From Anaeromassilibacillus stercoravium (GTDB taxonomy: Bacteria > Bacillota > Clostridia > Oscillospirales > Acutalibacteraceae), in NCBI GenBank assembly GCA_019118845.1, contig DWYE01000099.1, forward strand, positions 1 to 25,058: a stretch of DNA of 25,058 nucleotides, written 5' to 3'. This document shows, in pieces, positions 15,212-23,566 of this stretch (its first letter is position 1; each line of letters begins with the position of its first letter). The notes below the pieces were generated by a model. It searched no databases. It saw only the letters and a program-made list of their open reading frames with translations, and was not told the DNA's origin. A program made the translations under genes and the position numbers.

Positions 15212-16321
15212 CTATTTATGAGATGATGCTTTTTTTCTGCGTGCAAGGAGGATAAAAGCCGTAACCCCTGCTGCAACTGCTGCGGCAACGATCAGCCCAA
15301 CCGCCATATAGGAAGTTTCGCCGTCATCCTTTTCCGGTTCGGGTTCCTCTGCCTGCGGACTGTCCGGTGAGACTGGTTCTTCAGAGCCGTTGCCATCGGA
15401 CGCCTGAGCGGAGGTTTCCGGGGTTTTGCTTTCCATGGAAGCAGTTCCAGACGCTTCAGACTGTGGGCTATCCGAGGAAGCGGCTACCGGCACAAAGGGC
15501 TTGTCGGATCCGAGGATAGCGATCCGCCCCAGGGAAGGGGCTTCAAAAATCAAAGCGTCGCCCTCGGAAACGGTTTCAAGAGGCTCCGGCTCCTCGCCGA
15601 GATAGACCGCCTGATGATGGCTTTGGCTTTTCAGATGATCATTTAAGGAGATGCGGATCTCTATCGGAATGTCCCCCAGCTCCAGCCGTCTGCCGCTTTG
15701 CCGGATCGAAATCTCATAGACCGATAAAAGCCCTGGCAGCTGGGCTTCCAGTCCGGGATCGGCGGAGAGCAGGCTTTCCGCCGCCATTGTATCGGCATAG
15801 AGCTCTGCATCCTCCGATAAATCCGCTTGGAGGGAGACGGACACGCCGTTATCCGGAAAGGTGAGTTCCACCTTCCCGGAGCCAGCCGCAGCAGGGGCCG
15901 GCCCGTCTGCTTCCGGGCCGCTGGAGGCCCAGGGCCCCCAGTCCCCAACATCGGCTACCATATATTGGCCGTCCGGATCCCCGACGATCATAATCCACCG
16001 GGCACGCACCCGGATGGTGTATTCCTCCTGCGGCAGGGTCACGGTATCGGATGAGAAAAAGACATAGGGCTGGATCTCCGACGTCTGGTTTTCCAACACC
16101 TCGCCTTCGAGAAGCAGATGAGCCTCGTACTCGAAACTGTCGCTGGAACCGGCGTTTTCCGGCTTATCCCACTGCACTTGATTTTTGTAGCCTGACCAGC
16201 GGGGATTGCCGGGTATATATTCTTCCGCAGCCAAAGCAGGCTGGGCAAGCGCTGGGAGCGTGATGCAAAGCGCCAGTGCCATTCCCCATATCCGCTTTTT
16301 CCATGTAGCCCGAATCTTCAT
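15212..16321 (-). CDS. Secreted protein with acidic linker and C-terminal helix
   Basis: A 369-residue protein. Signal peptide to about residue 31 (WGMALALCITLPALAQPALA). An N-terminal beta domain (about 35-130) contains WSGYKNQVQWDKPEN and YTIRVRARW, reminiscent of a fibronectin-III-like fold. A second folded region spans about 145-270. A Ser/Pro/Glu-rich stalk runs about 275-335, then one helix (338-360) ends in RRKKASSHK. There is no LPXTG, so it is likely a bitopic membrane protein facing outward. GGAGG sits 9 nt before the ATG. The shared layout with the next gene suggests two components of one surface structure. No known family is recognised. Confidence 0.85.
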   Translation of the reverse strand: MKIRATWKKRIWGMALALCITLPALAQPALAAEEYIPGNPRWSGYKNQVQWDKPENAGSSDSFEYEAHLLLEGEVLENQTSEIQPYVFFSSDTVTLPQEEYTIRVRARWIMIVGDPDGQYMVADVGDWGPWASSGPEADGPAPAAAGSGKVELTFPDNGVSVSLQADLSEDAELYADTMAAESLLSADPGLEAQLPGLLSVYEISIRQSGRRLELGDIPIEIRISLNDHLKSQSHHQAVYLGEEPEPLETVSEGDALIFEAPSLGRIAILGSDKPFVPVAASSDSPQSEASGTASMESKTPETSAQASDGNGSEEPVSPDSPQAEEPEPEKDDGETSYMAVGLIVAAAVAAGVTAFILLARRKKASSHK

Positions 16322-16351
16322 GGCACACTAGATCCTCCTTTTTTACTGTAA

Positions 16352-16380
16352 GGCGCGGGAAGAAGCTGTCTCCCCGCGCC
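16352..16380 (-). other. Intercistronic GC hairpin
   Basis: GGCGCGGG (16352-16359) and CCCGCGCC (16373-16380) form a perfect 8-bp stem with a 13-nt loop, in the 74-nt gap between two operon genes. There is no T tract on the minus strand, so it is more likely a processing or stability element than a terminator. Confidence 0.55.
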
Positions 16381-16395
16381 TCTTGTTTCCTGCTC

Positions 16396-17748
16396 TCAGT
16401 TCAGTACTGCGCCGCCCCACTCGACCGCCTCAAAGCCGCTACGGTCCATGGGAACGATTTCCGGCTCGGGAACCGCGCCGCCCTCGTACCGGACAAAGCC
16501 AAACCACAGGCGGAATATGTTGTCCGGCTGGACCGAGAAGCGGACCGGCATTTCCGCATCCACCCCTTCGGTGAGCAGTGGATACATCACATAATCTACG
16601 CCGGGCTCCAGGTAATCCGTCCAGTATTCGATAAAGTCCAGAATCTCCTGCTCGTTGAAGCCATAAGCCTCCAGCACCCGGCGGTAGGTCTGCTCCCGCT
16701 GCTCCGCCTTCACCACAAAGCCCTCGTCCAGGCGGAAAATGGAGGGAACGGCCAGGCTTTCGTAGAACAGGAAGCCATATTTGCCGCCTGCATCCTCCAA
16801 CGTGCCGTCCGGATGGGCGGTAACTGTCCATCCGTCCCCATACAGCGGGTCGGATACAGTCAGCAGCTCCGGCCGGTCAAAGGTGACGGTGATCTCCGTC
16901 TTCGTTTCGGGGTACAGGTAGATGTTGGGCTTTTTGACCTCCACTCCCCTGGGGGTCATGGAGGAGGGATCCTGATTCATGGAGTTGAGCCGGTCCAGAA
17001 GGGCCTGAGCCTCGGCTTCCTTGCCCGCGGCGATCAGCTCGGCGTACCGCTGGTACAGCTGGGCGATCCTCCAGTCCTGCCAGTTCTGGCCTTGGACATC
17101 ATCGAAGGCGTTGAAATCCCCCGCAAGGGACTCATACCCGTTATCGCGGATGTTCCGGATATAGGCGTCCCCGTCCCCGCCGAACAACTCGGTGATCCCC
17201 CAGTTCATGTCGATGGTCATCTGATCCATGAAATCAATAATGGGATGCTTGTTCTCGGCGATATAGTCCACCACCGGCTGGGACTGGATCACCCCCTGGG
17301 TCACCTCTGCGGCGGTACCGATCCGCTCTGCGCCGGGATGCTTGACCATCTCCGATGTGGCGCCGATTCCGGTTAGGATATTATCGATAAATTCCATCCC
17401 GGGGGAAATATTGGCGTAGGGGCTGCTGCCCGGGGTCATATCCTCCACCGCTTCGGTCAGGGTGGAAATCTTTTCCACCCCATTCTGGAATCGCTTGGCC
17501 CCCCGCCGGACAGCGGCAGAGCTGGGGGTCTGGCTTGGACTTTCCCCCCGGGGTCTGGTCCAGTTCTGGATCGTCTCCTCGGTTAGCATGAGATAAACGC
17601 CTCCGGCGGCGTCGGAGCCGGAGGGCCGGTAGCCCTCAAAACTGCTGGGCAGCGACCCGGAGGGCGGGTCGTCGGCGTAGACCGGCGTTATGGCGGCCGA
17701 CGCCGCGATGATCGCCGCCAGGGCAAAAGGCATCCATTTTCTTCTCAT
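16396..17748 (-). CDS. Secreted protein with KPNIYLYPE-type domain
   Basis: A 450-residue exported protein with a signal peptide (MRRKWMPFALAAIIAASAAITPVYA, cleavage near residue 25). The middle (about 75-260) is mostly helical. From about residue 274 a beta-rich domain begins with KPNIYLYPETKTEITV, followed by DGWTVTAHPDGTLED, a YGFLFYES motif, then FNEQEILDFIEYW. I have seen this motif order in uncharacterised secreted bacterial proteins but know of no assigned activity. No transmembrane anchor follows, so it may be released or held by partners. Its ATG overlaps the previous stop (ATGA), with GGAGGG about 8 nt upstream, so it is translationally coupled to the TPR gene. Confidence 0.87.
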   Translation of the reverse strand: MRRKWMPFALAAIIAASAAITPVYADDPPSGSLPSSFEGYRPSGSDAAGGVYLMLTEETIQNWTRPRGESPSQTPSSAAVRRGAKRFQNGVEKISTLTEAVEDMTPGSSPYANISPGMEFIDNILTGIGATSEMVKHPGAERIGTAAEVTQGVIQSQPVVDYIAENKHPIIDFMDQMTIDMNWGITELFGGDGDAYIRNIRDNGYESLAGDFNAFDDVQGQNWQDWRIAQLYQRYAELIAAGKEAEAQALLDRLNSMNQDPSSMTPRGVEVKKPNIYLYPETKTEITVTFDRPELLTVSDPLYGDGWTVTAHPDGTLEDAGGKYGFLFYESLAVPSIFRLDEGFVVKAEQREQTYRRVLEAYGFNEQEILDFIEYWTDYLEPGVDYVMYPLLTEGVDAEMPVRFSVQPDNIFRLWFGFVRYEGGAVPEPEIVPMDRSGFEAVEWGGAVLN

Positions 17749-18623
17749 TGCAGTTTTCCCTCCTTTTTCGTAAATTCCGTGTATTCCGCTATGGTCTGGG
17801 AGAGCGCCTGGTCCTTTCCGTCGTCCAGTTCCGTCGCCTGATCCAGATAGGTCAGGGCCAGGGGGTAGTTCCCCCGGATGCAGTTGGCCACCCCCAGATA
17901 ACAGTTGGTGTAGGGATTCTCGGGGTTCAGTTCGTAGGCCCGGCCGAGGAAGAAAAAGATGGTAGGCAGGACATAATCCATATCGCGTGCAGTCACTTCG
18001 TCCAGTATGCTAATCCCTCGCATCAGGTTGGCGGTCTCCCACTGGGGATAGGCGTACACGGCATCCAGCCAGTTGTTTCGGAAGCCTACATCGCTTCCCA
18101 TTTGGCGGCACAGCTCGCCGTACTGGAGGAAATACTCCTGGCTTCCTTTGTCGGCCACTTTCTTCAGAGCTGCCTCTGCCCCGGCCGGATCTCCAGCCAC
18201 GAGGCAACACTGGGCCAGGAGCAGATGTACCGTGTCGTCCGCCGGGAGGAACTCCGGCGCGCCGTTTTCCGCAATATCCTTTTCACGTCCGGCAGTGTAT
18301 TCCGCCGCCAGTCGATCGCCTTCAATCAGATCACCTGAGAGCGCCGCCTCCGTCAGTTGTGCAATCAGCGGGTTCTCAGCTGGGCTTTCTTCGGACAGTC
18401 CGGACGCTGGAAAAAGAAGTCCCGTTCCGGCCGCAACTGCAATCAACAGTACGCATCCTGCCGTCGCCAGCTTTTTCTGGGGATACCTGCGCCGCAGCAC
18501 TGCCAGGGCCGCGGCCCCAGCCGCCAGGGCCATGCCGAGGATCCCCCCCAGCAGACTTCCCTTCAGGAAAACAGTGCAGCACAGAAACAGAATAAACACA
18601 AGGATCGATATGGTCATCATCAT
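17745..18623 (-). CDS. Membrane-anchored TPR protein (small)
   Basis: A 292-residue protein. The N-terminus has three hydrophobic segments (about 1-17, 21-40, 47-66), which would put the rest outside. The remainder (about 80-285) is alpha-helical with TPR-like units, for example YTNCYLGVANCIRGNYPLALTYL split over a helix pair. The ATG at 18623 is chosen over a frame open to 18890: it follows the previous gene's TGA by one base and has GGGAGGG 7 nt upstream. Its layout repeats that of the larger gene upstream: N-terminal membrane helices, then outside TPRs. The two probably form a scaffold for the secreted partners encoded downstream. Confidence 0.87.
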   Translation of the reverse strand: MMMTISILVFILFLCCTVFLKGSLLGGILGMALAAGAAALAVLRRRYPQKKLATAGCVLLIAVAAGTGLLFPASGLSEESPAENPLIAQLTEAALSGDLIEGDRLAAEYTAGREKDIAENGAPEFLPADDTVHLLLAQCCLVAGDPAGAEAALKKVADKGSQEYFLQYGELCRQMGSDVGFRNNWLDAVYAYPQWETANLMRGISILDEVTARDMDYVLPTIFFFLGRAYELNPENPYTNCYLGVANCIRGNYPLALTYLDQATELDDGKDQALSQTIAEYTEFTKKEGKLQ

Positions 18624-18624
18624 T

Positions 18625-21105
18625 TCAGTTCCCTCCCTGCGCAAGCTGTCCTCGGACCCGTTCCAGCGCAAAACCCGCGTGAACGGACACCCCGGTCCAA
18701 TCTCCGGTATGGCTGCTGCCGATTTTCGGCATGATGTCCAGACTGATCTGGAACGCCTGCTGGGCGTTTTGCAGATCTCCCAGTTCCTCATAACAGGCGC
18801 CCAGGGCGTACCAGATGTAATGTTCGTCTGGTTGCTGAGCCAAAGCCGCAGTGTATTCCCGGATTGCCTCTTCATACCGGTCCACTCCATTGAGAACCAT
18901 CCCCCGGATATAGTGGGGGAAGCCGGCTTCCTCCTTCATGGAGATGAGGGCGTCCGCCAGCTCCAGCGCCCTTTCTCCCTCGGGATCCTCCCATCGATAA
19001 TAACCCAGATCCACCACCGTATTGTCTGTGGATGCGGCGAAGGCCTGGATATAGGCGTTGAGGTATTCGTTCTCCTGGATCTGCTTCAGCTGCTCCTCCG
19101 GCAGCTCGTGGTAACAGGCGGCGCCGGGGAACCTGTCGCTCATTGCATACCAACTGTCCTCCACCGTGAGGTAGCTGACGAACTGATAGAGCATATAATC
19201 GGCGTAAGGGTCATCGCTCTCTTTGGCGATATCCGACAGGCGTACTCCATAGTCCGCCACCGCCGGGTAGTCGTCCAGCAGCATGGCGGCCCTGCCGGCA
19301 TAGCTGAGGGCTATAAAGCTGTCAGGATCCTCCTTCAATGCCGCCTCTGCCAGCTCCAGGCACTCCTCTCCCTGGGCCAGCATAAAATAGCCGTACATAG
19401 CCTGTTCGGTAAGGAAGGGGTCACCTGTTTCCTCTGCGGCCCGCTGAGCGTAGGCGGCCCCCTTTGCGGTGTCCCCCAGCTTCAGATAGATACCGGTAAG
19501 CTTCTTCATGTGGGCCAAACGCTCATCCTCACTGTCCTCAGCCATAAGCTCCTCCCGGTAGAGGGTATCGTATCGGTCGACACAGGCGAGGATCTCAGAG
19601 GATTGCGAGGATCCCGGGACAACCGGATACCCGTCCAGCATGTAAAGGACCAGGTACTGGTAGGCGATCTCTTCCGGGAAATCCTCTGCCAGCCCCATAG
19701 TCCGATGCATGATATCGTTGTCCACTCCGCTTTCTCCGACGCTATCTCCCGCCTGAGCCCAGGAGATCAGGTCCGCGCAATTATACTGCACCTCCACCTG
19801 CGCCCGGCCGGCCAGAAGCCGTTCCACGGCGCTGGGGGAGAGTCCTGTTTCCTCTTGTGCGGCGCCGCTGTAAATCTGGGCCGCCGCCAGCTGCACCACA
19901 GCATCCTGCTGGAGTTCTTTTTGCGCATCGGACAGCTCTTCGGCCTGCCGATATGCCTCCAGCAGCCGGAAGCACAGGGCCGATGTGATCTTTCCCTGCC
20001 GGTACTGTTCCTCCAGCAAAGTAAGTTCATTCGCTCCGGCAGTTATATTGACCAGCTGCGCTAGGGTCTCGTTGCGGGTGTGTGCACTGGCATGGAGAGA
20101 ACCAAAGTGTCCTCCTTCCGCATACTGCTCCAGCGCGTCCAGCGTTTCCAGATAATCTACATACTCCTTTCGGGCAGAGAGATAATCCCCTGCCGAAAGA
20201 TAGGACTGTGCGGCGGAGAGCTGCTGCTCCATGCTGGCCAGGAAGCCGGTAGACCCGGCCTCCGTGGTGGTAGGAAGGGCTCCCCACAGCAGTGTGAGCG
20301 CCAGAACAAGGCAGGAGAGGGCCGGGCGAAACCAGCCGCTTTTCCATACCGGCGATTTGGGAGGCGGGGCTGCGGATGCGTCGTCTTCTCCGGAAGGCTT
20401 CTGCGCGCTGGGCATTTCAGTTGGCAAACCAGTGGCCAGGGGCCGTCTGGAAGCGGCGGCGAGGATCCCGGTCAGCACAGCCCATTGGACAATGGCCGAG
20501 ACCAGCCTGGCCAGCCCGGCGGCGAATACGCTGTCGCCCGCTGGCTGGAGCAGAGCGACCGCTGAGCTCAGCATCGCAGAACCCATGAACAGCCCGACCA
20601 TGATCACTGCGGAGAAGATGGCTGAAACAGACACACCTTTCGCTCTCTTTTCACCTGTAACCGTTTCCACCACATGAAAAAGAAGCATAGACGTCAATAC
20701 AGAAGCGGTCGCATTGATCAAAACAGCGGGAATCCAGACGCTCCAAAGGTTTTGGAACATCGGCGCAAGGTAGGTTTGGAGCAGCGACAGCAGCAATTCC
20801 CGGCCGTAAAATACGGCGAGCAGAGGAAGAATCCCGCTGAACAATAGCCGGAAAGGGAACCTCTTATCAGGCCGGGCTGACCGGGCTGCAGCCAACACAA
20901 AGGCCGCGCCGCCCAATATCCCGGCAGAATCCGCAAGGAACAGGGTCAACACATCCAGCGAATGTTTTTCTATGTAGAGCAAGGCTGTTTTCAAAAGAAA
21001 GGGAAGCAAAAGCTGGCAGCAAAGCCCGCCGAACAGCCATTTTGCCCAGCCGCTTTGATATGCGTCAGCCAACGTTCGCATCAGTCGTTGTTTTTCTTCT
21101 TTCAA
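18625..21105 (-). CDS. Polytopic membrane protein with large extracytoplasmic TPR domain
   Basis: An 826-residue protein. Six hydrophobic segments lie between about residues 20 and 225, then a charged Pro/Ser-rich loop, a seventh helix near 273-297, and a long helical region (about 300-826) with TPR units. The clearest unit, near 735-794, reads DRYEEAIREYTAALAQQPDE, then YALGACYEELGDLQNAQQAF. Seven helices with the N-terminus inside would place the TPRs outside. The start is a TTG at 21105 with AGGAGG 8 nt upstream; the ATG eight codons later has none. No catalytic motif is visible. It is probably the central scaffold of the operon's machine; the name and substrate are unknown. Confidence 0.88.
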   Translation of the reverse strand: MKEEKQRLMRTLADAYQSGWAKWLFGGLCCQLLLPFLLKTALLYIEKHSLDVLTLFLADSAGILGGAAFVLAAARSARPDKRFPFRLLFSGILPLLAVFYGRELLLSLLQTYLAPMFQNLWSVWIPAVLINATASVLTSMLLFHVVETVTGEKRAKGVSVSAIFSAVIMVGLFMGSAMLSSAVALLQPAGDSVFAAGLARLVSAIVQWAVLTGILAAASRRPLATGLPTEMPSAQKPSGEDDASAAPPPKSPVWKSGWFRPALSCLVLALTLLWGALPTTTEAGSTGFLASMEQQLSAAQSYLSAGDYLSARKEYVDYLETLDALEQYAEGGHFGSLHASAHTRNETLAQLVNITAGANELTLLEEQYRQGKITSALCFRLLEAYRQAEELSDAQKELQQDAVVQLAAAQIYSGAAQEETGLSPSAVERLLAGRAQVEVQYNCADLISWAQAGDSVGESGVDNDIMHRTMGLAEDFPEEIAYQYLVLYMLDGYPVVPGSSQSSEILACVDRYDTLYREELMAEDSEDERLAHMKKLTGIYLKLGDTAKGAAYAQRAAEETGDPFLTEQAMYGYFMLAQGEECLELAEAALKEDPDSFIALSYAGRAAMLLDDYPAVADYGVRLSDIAKESDDPYADYMLYQFVSYLTVEDSWYAMSDRFPGAACYHELPEEQLKQIQENEYLNAYIQAFAASTDNTVVDLGYYRWEDPEGERALELADALISMKEEAGFPHYIRGMVLNGVDRYEEAIREYTAALAQQPDEHYIWYALGACYEELGDLQNAQQAFQISLDIMPKIGSSHTGDWTGVSVHAGFALERVRGQLAQGGN

Positions 21106-21129
21106 GGCAAAAGCCTCCTTTCAGTGGAG

Positions 21130-21633
21130 TCATTGTTCATCTGGCCGAGGGGCTTGTTCCGGCTGAGAAAGAGCCGTGCCGCATTCCGGGCAGAATTTCA
21201 CTCCCGGTTCCGCAGCCGCCCCGCATTGTGGGCATACAGCAGGGGACTCTGCCACCAGTTTTGTTCCACATTGCCGGCAAAATTTTGTTCCCGCTGTGTT
21301 CTCTGTCCCGCAGGATGGGCAAACAGGACCTGCCGAGGCCGTCGTGACAGCCTGCGCTGCTTCCGCCGCGCGGATTCGGTCAATCTCCAACTGTGCATGT
21401 GCAGCCTCATCGTAATGCGCTTTGGCCGACTGACAGGCCTCCAGTATCTCTGGCTCTATCTGGCCGCCGGAAAGAAATTGGCCATAATAATACTCACCGA
21501 TTTTTCTCAGCTCTGTTTCCGCAAGAGCCTTTTCCGATGTAATTTTTCCGTTCAACTTGCTCATCGCAATCGCTTCGTTGGTTTTATCCCCCAAATTTTT
21601 TGCCAAGCTGCCTAACTTATCCAGAAACGCCAT
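21130..21633 (-). CDS. Double zinc-ribbon protein with helical N-terminus
   Basis: A 167-residue soluble protein. Residues 1-100 are amphipathic helix and likely coiled coil (MAFLDKLGSLAKNLGDKTNE onward). Two zinc ribbons follow: CPSC...CRQC (about 105-125) and CPQC...CPEC (about 134-152), each with four cysteines. It has no signal peptide and is presumably cytoplasmic or membrane-peripheral. Such proteins are common beside membrane scaffold genes in Firmicutes, usually with unknown roles. GAGGAG lies 7 nt before the ATG. The gaps of 27 and 24 nt to its neighbours place it in the operon. Confidence 0.9.
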   Translation of the reverse strand: MAFLDKLGSLAKNLGDKTNEAIAMSKLNGKITSEKALAETELRKIGEYYYGQFLSGGQIEPEILEACQSAKAHYDEAAHAQLEIDRIRAAEAAQAVTTASAGPVCPSCGTENTAGTKFCRQCGTKLVAESPAVCPQCGAAAEPGVKFCPECGTALSQPEQAPRPDEQ

Positions 21634-21660
21634 AACAATACTCCTCTCTTATGATTTTGT

Positions 21661-22014
21661 TTATCTGACAGAGCCGTTTTCCGGCTCATGATTCAGTCTT
21701 TCGACGGGTCGATTCATTAAAAGCTCGTTTTCGAGATACTGTACGATCTGATCCGCCATAGCGGCCATCGTCCGTTCTTTTCCCTGTTCAGACAATCCCC
21801 CGCATGGCTGCAGCAACGCGACCTTCAGCTCGGTTCCTACCTCCTTTTCCTCGGCAGAAATAGAAAAGACGCTGATATTTCCATACACCTTTGCCCTGGC
21901 CACGATCGCGTCTTCTTTCTTGTGATAGGAAATGCTCTCTTCATCCAACACATCGTAGATCGCCATCAGCACATACCGCCTCACATAGGGAAGGATCCGT
22001 TTTACATTTTCCAT
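21661..22014 (-). CDS. Small soluble protein of unknown function
   Basis: A 117-residue protein, starting MENVKRILPYVRRYVLMAIY. I recognise no family. It has mixed helix and strand, no signal peptide, and a C-terminal helix (MAAMADQIVQYLENELLMN) that may mediate dimerisation. The ATG at 22014 is preferred over one at 22062 because GGAGG lies 7 nt before it; the earlier ATG overlaps the lipoprotein stop and has no site. Position between the lipoprotein and zinc-ribbon genes suggests a cytoplasmic accessory. Confidence 0.85.
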   Translation of the reverse strand: MENVKRILPYVRRYVLMAIYDVLDEESISYHKKEDAIVARAKVYGNISVFSISAEEKEVGTELKVALLQPCGGLSEQGKERTMAAMADQIVQYLENELLMNRPVERLNHEPENGSVR

Positions 22015-22058
22015 ATCATCGCCTCCTTTTTTCTTTATCGGTTCTCTATTTGTGGCTG

Positions 22059-23255
22059 TCATTCGATATATCCGCTGATGGGTTCCAGATACATCGAGTC
22101 TTCTGAGACCAGCTGATACCGGTCGCCATGATACCCGTCGCTCCAGCCGTTTTCCGCTTTGTAGATTTCCCCGGTTTCGGTATCGCAGATACGCTCGTAT
22201 CCGAGGGTTGCATCGCTTTGCTTTTGACTGATGATATCCTGACTGGTGTTTCGGTTTTCCCAGGAGGACATGATCCCGTCTAGCACCTCGTTTGCATTCC
22301 GGCTGAACTCCATAGCCCGCGCGACGGTTTCAGTTCCGGCCTGTTTTACGGCATTTACATAGCTTTCAGAATATTCTAGGCTCCTTGCGCACTCCGTAAG
22401 GATGTCGATCCATTCCAGAAAAGAATCTTTCACGGCAGTTACAGCCATCACATTATAGGCCATATAATAGCCGCCATCCGCCGATGGGATCTGATATCCT
22501 ACTGGTGGCCCCGCCGCAATCTCAGCACTTCCGAAATCCACCACTGACGCGGCAAACATGCCCTCACCCTCTTTTCCTCCTTCGGTAAAGGTAGCCCGTA
22601 GAATCTCATCGTTCAGTGCGTAAGCACTCAAACCGCCGGTTGACGGGAAACGCTCGGTGACAGCAAATCCTTCAAACCGGGGGAAGGTATAGCCAGTATA
22701 ACCCGGCTCAGCCTGCACAGCAAAATCTGCATACTGCGGAAAAATTTTAAAAAAGTTCTCAGTAGAGGGGGTTGACAGGACTGGCGCCAGGGCAAATATC
22801 TGCATTCCGGGGACGCCTGAAATCCCGGAATAATAAGCCCAGGCGTCCTTTCCCTCCTGACTGTGGAGCAAAGCATCTGCCTTCAGCAGCACGAAAATCT
22901 GGTTGAGAGGCTCAGCAGGATCCTGGACCCGGATGGAGTGATACATGCCTGTGCCGCCGCTCGTTACCGTCCATCCCTTGGGGATTTGCAAACTGAAATC
23001 TGCTGTTTCATACAGCTCCAGTTCGACCGATTTGGCTGCTGTTGGCGTGACGGCGATCTCGTCCTTCGATGAAGATAAAGCTTCCTCCGAAGGAGGGGTA
23101 TCTGGTTCTGTGTCCGAAGGATGGGTTTCCAATTTGGAATCCGAAGAGATCTGAGACTGCGCAAGGTCTCCAGCTTCTCCGCATCCGGAAAGGGTAGTCA
23201 GAAAAACTGCTGCCACTAGTAGAAGTATAAATTTTGTCCGCCTCAACTTTTTCAT
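22059..23255 (-). CDS. Putative lipoprotein, first gene of the envelope operon
   Basis: A 398-residue lipoprotein: MKKLRRTKFILLLVAAVFLTTLSGC with Cys25 as the lipidation site, then a Ser/Thr/Glu/Asp-rich linker to about residue 75. Residues about 80-250 begin ETADFSLQIPKGWTV, a pattern seen in PsbP-like and other extracytoplasmic beta folds. The second part is helical. The ATG at 23255 is chosen because of the lipoprotein signal and an AGGAGG 9 nt upstream; the frame is open to 23423 but without a ribosome site. It is the first gene after the LuxR-type regulator and heads the tight gene set running to 12787. Confidence 0.88.
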   Translation of the reverse strand: MKKLRRTKFILLLVAAVFLTTLSGCGEAGDLAQSQISSDSKLETHPSDTEPDTPPSEEALSSSKDEIAVTPTAAKSVELELYETADFSLQIPKGWTVTSGGTGMYHSIRVQDPAEPLNQIFVLLKADALLHSQEGKDAWAYYSGISGVPGMQIFALAPVLSTPSTENFFKIFPQYADFAVQAEPGYTGYTFPRFEGFAVTERFPSTGGLSAYALNDEILRATFTEGGKEGEGMFAASVVDFGSAEIAAGPPVGYQIPSADGGYYMAYNVMAVTAVKDSFLEWIDILTECARSLEYSESYVNAVKQAGTETVARAMEFSRNANEVLDGIMSSWENRNTSQDIISQKQSDATLGYERICDTETGEIYKAENGWSDGYHGDRYQLVSEDSMYLEPISGYIE

Positions 23256-23388
23256 ACCATAAGTCCTCCTGATCCATACAAACGCTTTAGATAGAAACGT
23301 AAAATTTGCTGAAATAGTGATTTCACAGGATTGTTTTACATCTTTATATCCACTCCTTCCGGTTTCTTGTTTGCAGAAAACTTCTGCG

Positions 23389-23431
23389 CAAATAAAATAG
23401 CGCCGCATCAGAAATTCTGACACAGCGCTAT
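23389..23431 (-). terminator. Hairpin in the operon leader / end of regulator transcript
   Basis: On the minus strand ATAGCGCTGTGTCAG (23431-23417) pairs with CTGATGCGGCGCTAT (23411-23397) through 15 pairs, three of them G-U, around a 5-nt loop, then TTTATTTG. It may end the LuxR-gene transcript 134 nt after its stop. If the operon promoter lies upstream near 23490, it may instead act as an attenuator in the operon leader. Confidence 0.7.
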
Positions 23432-23497
23432 ACTGCTTTTCAGATCTCCGCGCCAGTCCCTTAAACAGAGAATAGCATGGAGTATCCTAAAATATAA

Positions 23498-23566
23498 GGT
23501 TACATTCATCTCTTTTTTTGTTTTTATGCTGTTTTTTCTGAGATAACAAGGGGTTACATTTGTCTC
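23498..23566 (-). promoter_or_regulatory. Two 15-bp direct repeats, candidate activator sites
   Basis: On the minus strand GAGACAAATGTAACC (23566-23552) and GAGATGAATGTAACC (23512-23498) agree at 13 of 15 positions and start 54 bp apart, about five DNA turns. The first overlaps the stop codon of the LuxR-type gene. A TATATT (about 23496-23491) follows the second and could be the -10 box of the operon with a missing -35, as expected for an activated promoter. Confidence 0.6.

Noticed and set aside
18073..20064. 663-codon open frame on the plus strand
   Set aside because: It runs antisense across the two TPR genes, which have good starts, membrane segments and repeats. The product has no coherent domain.
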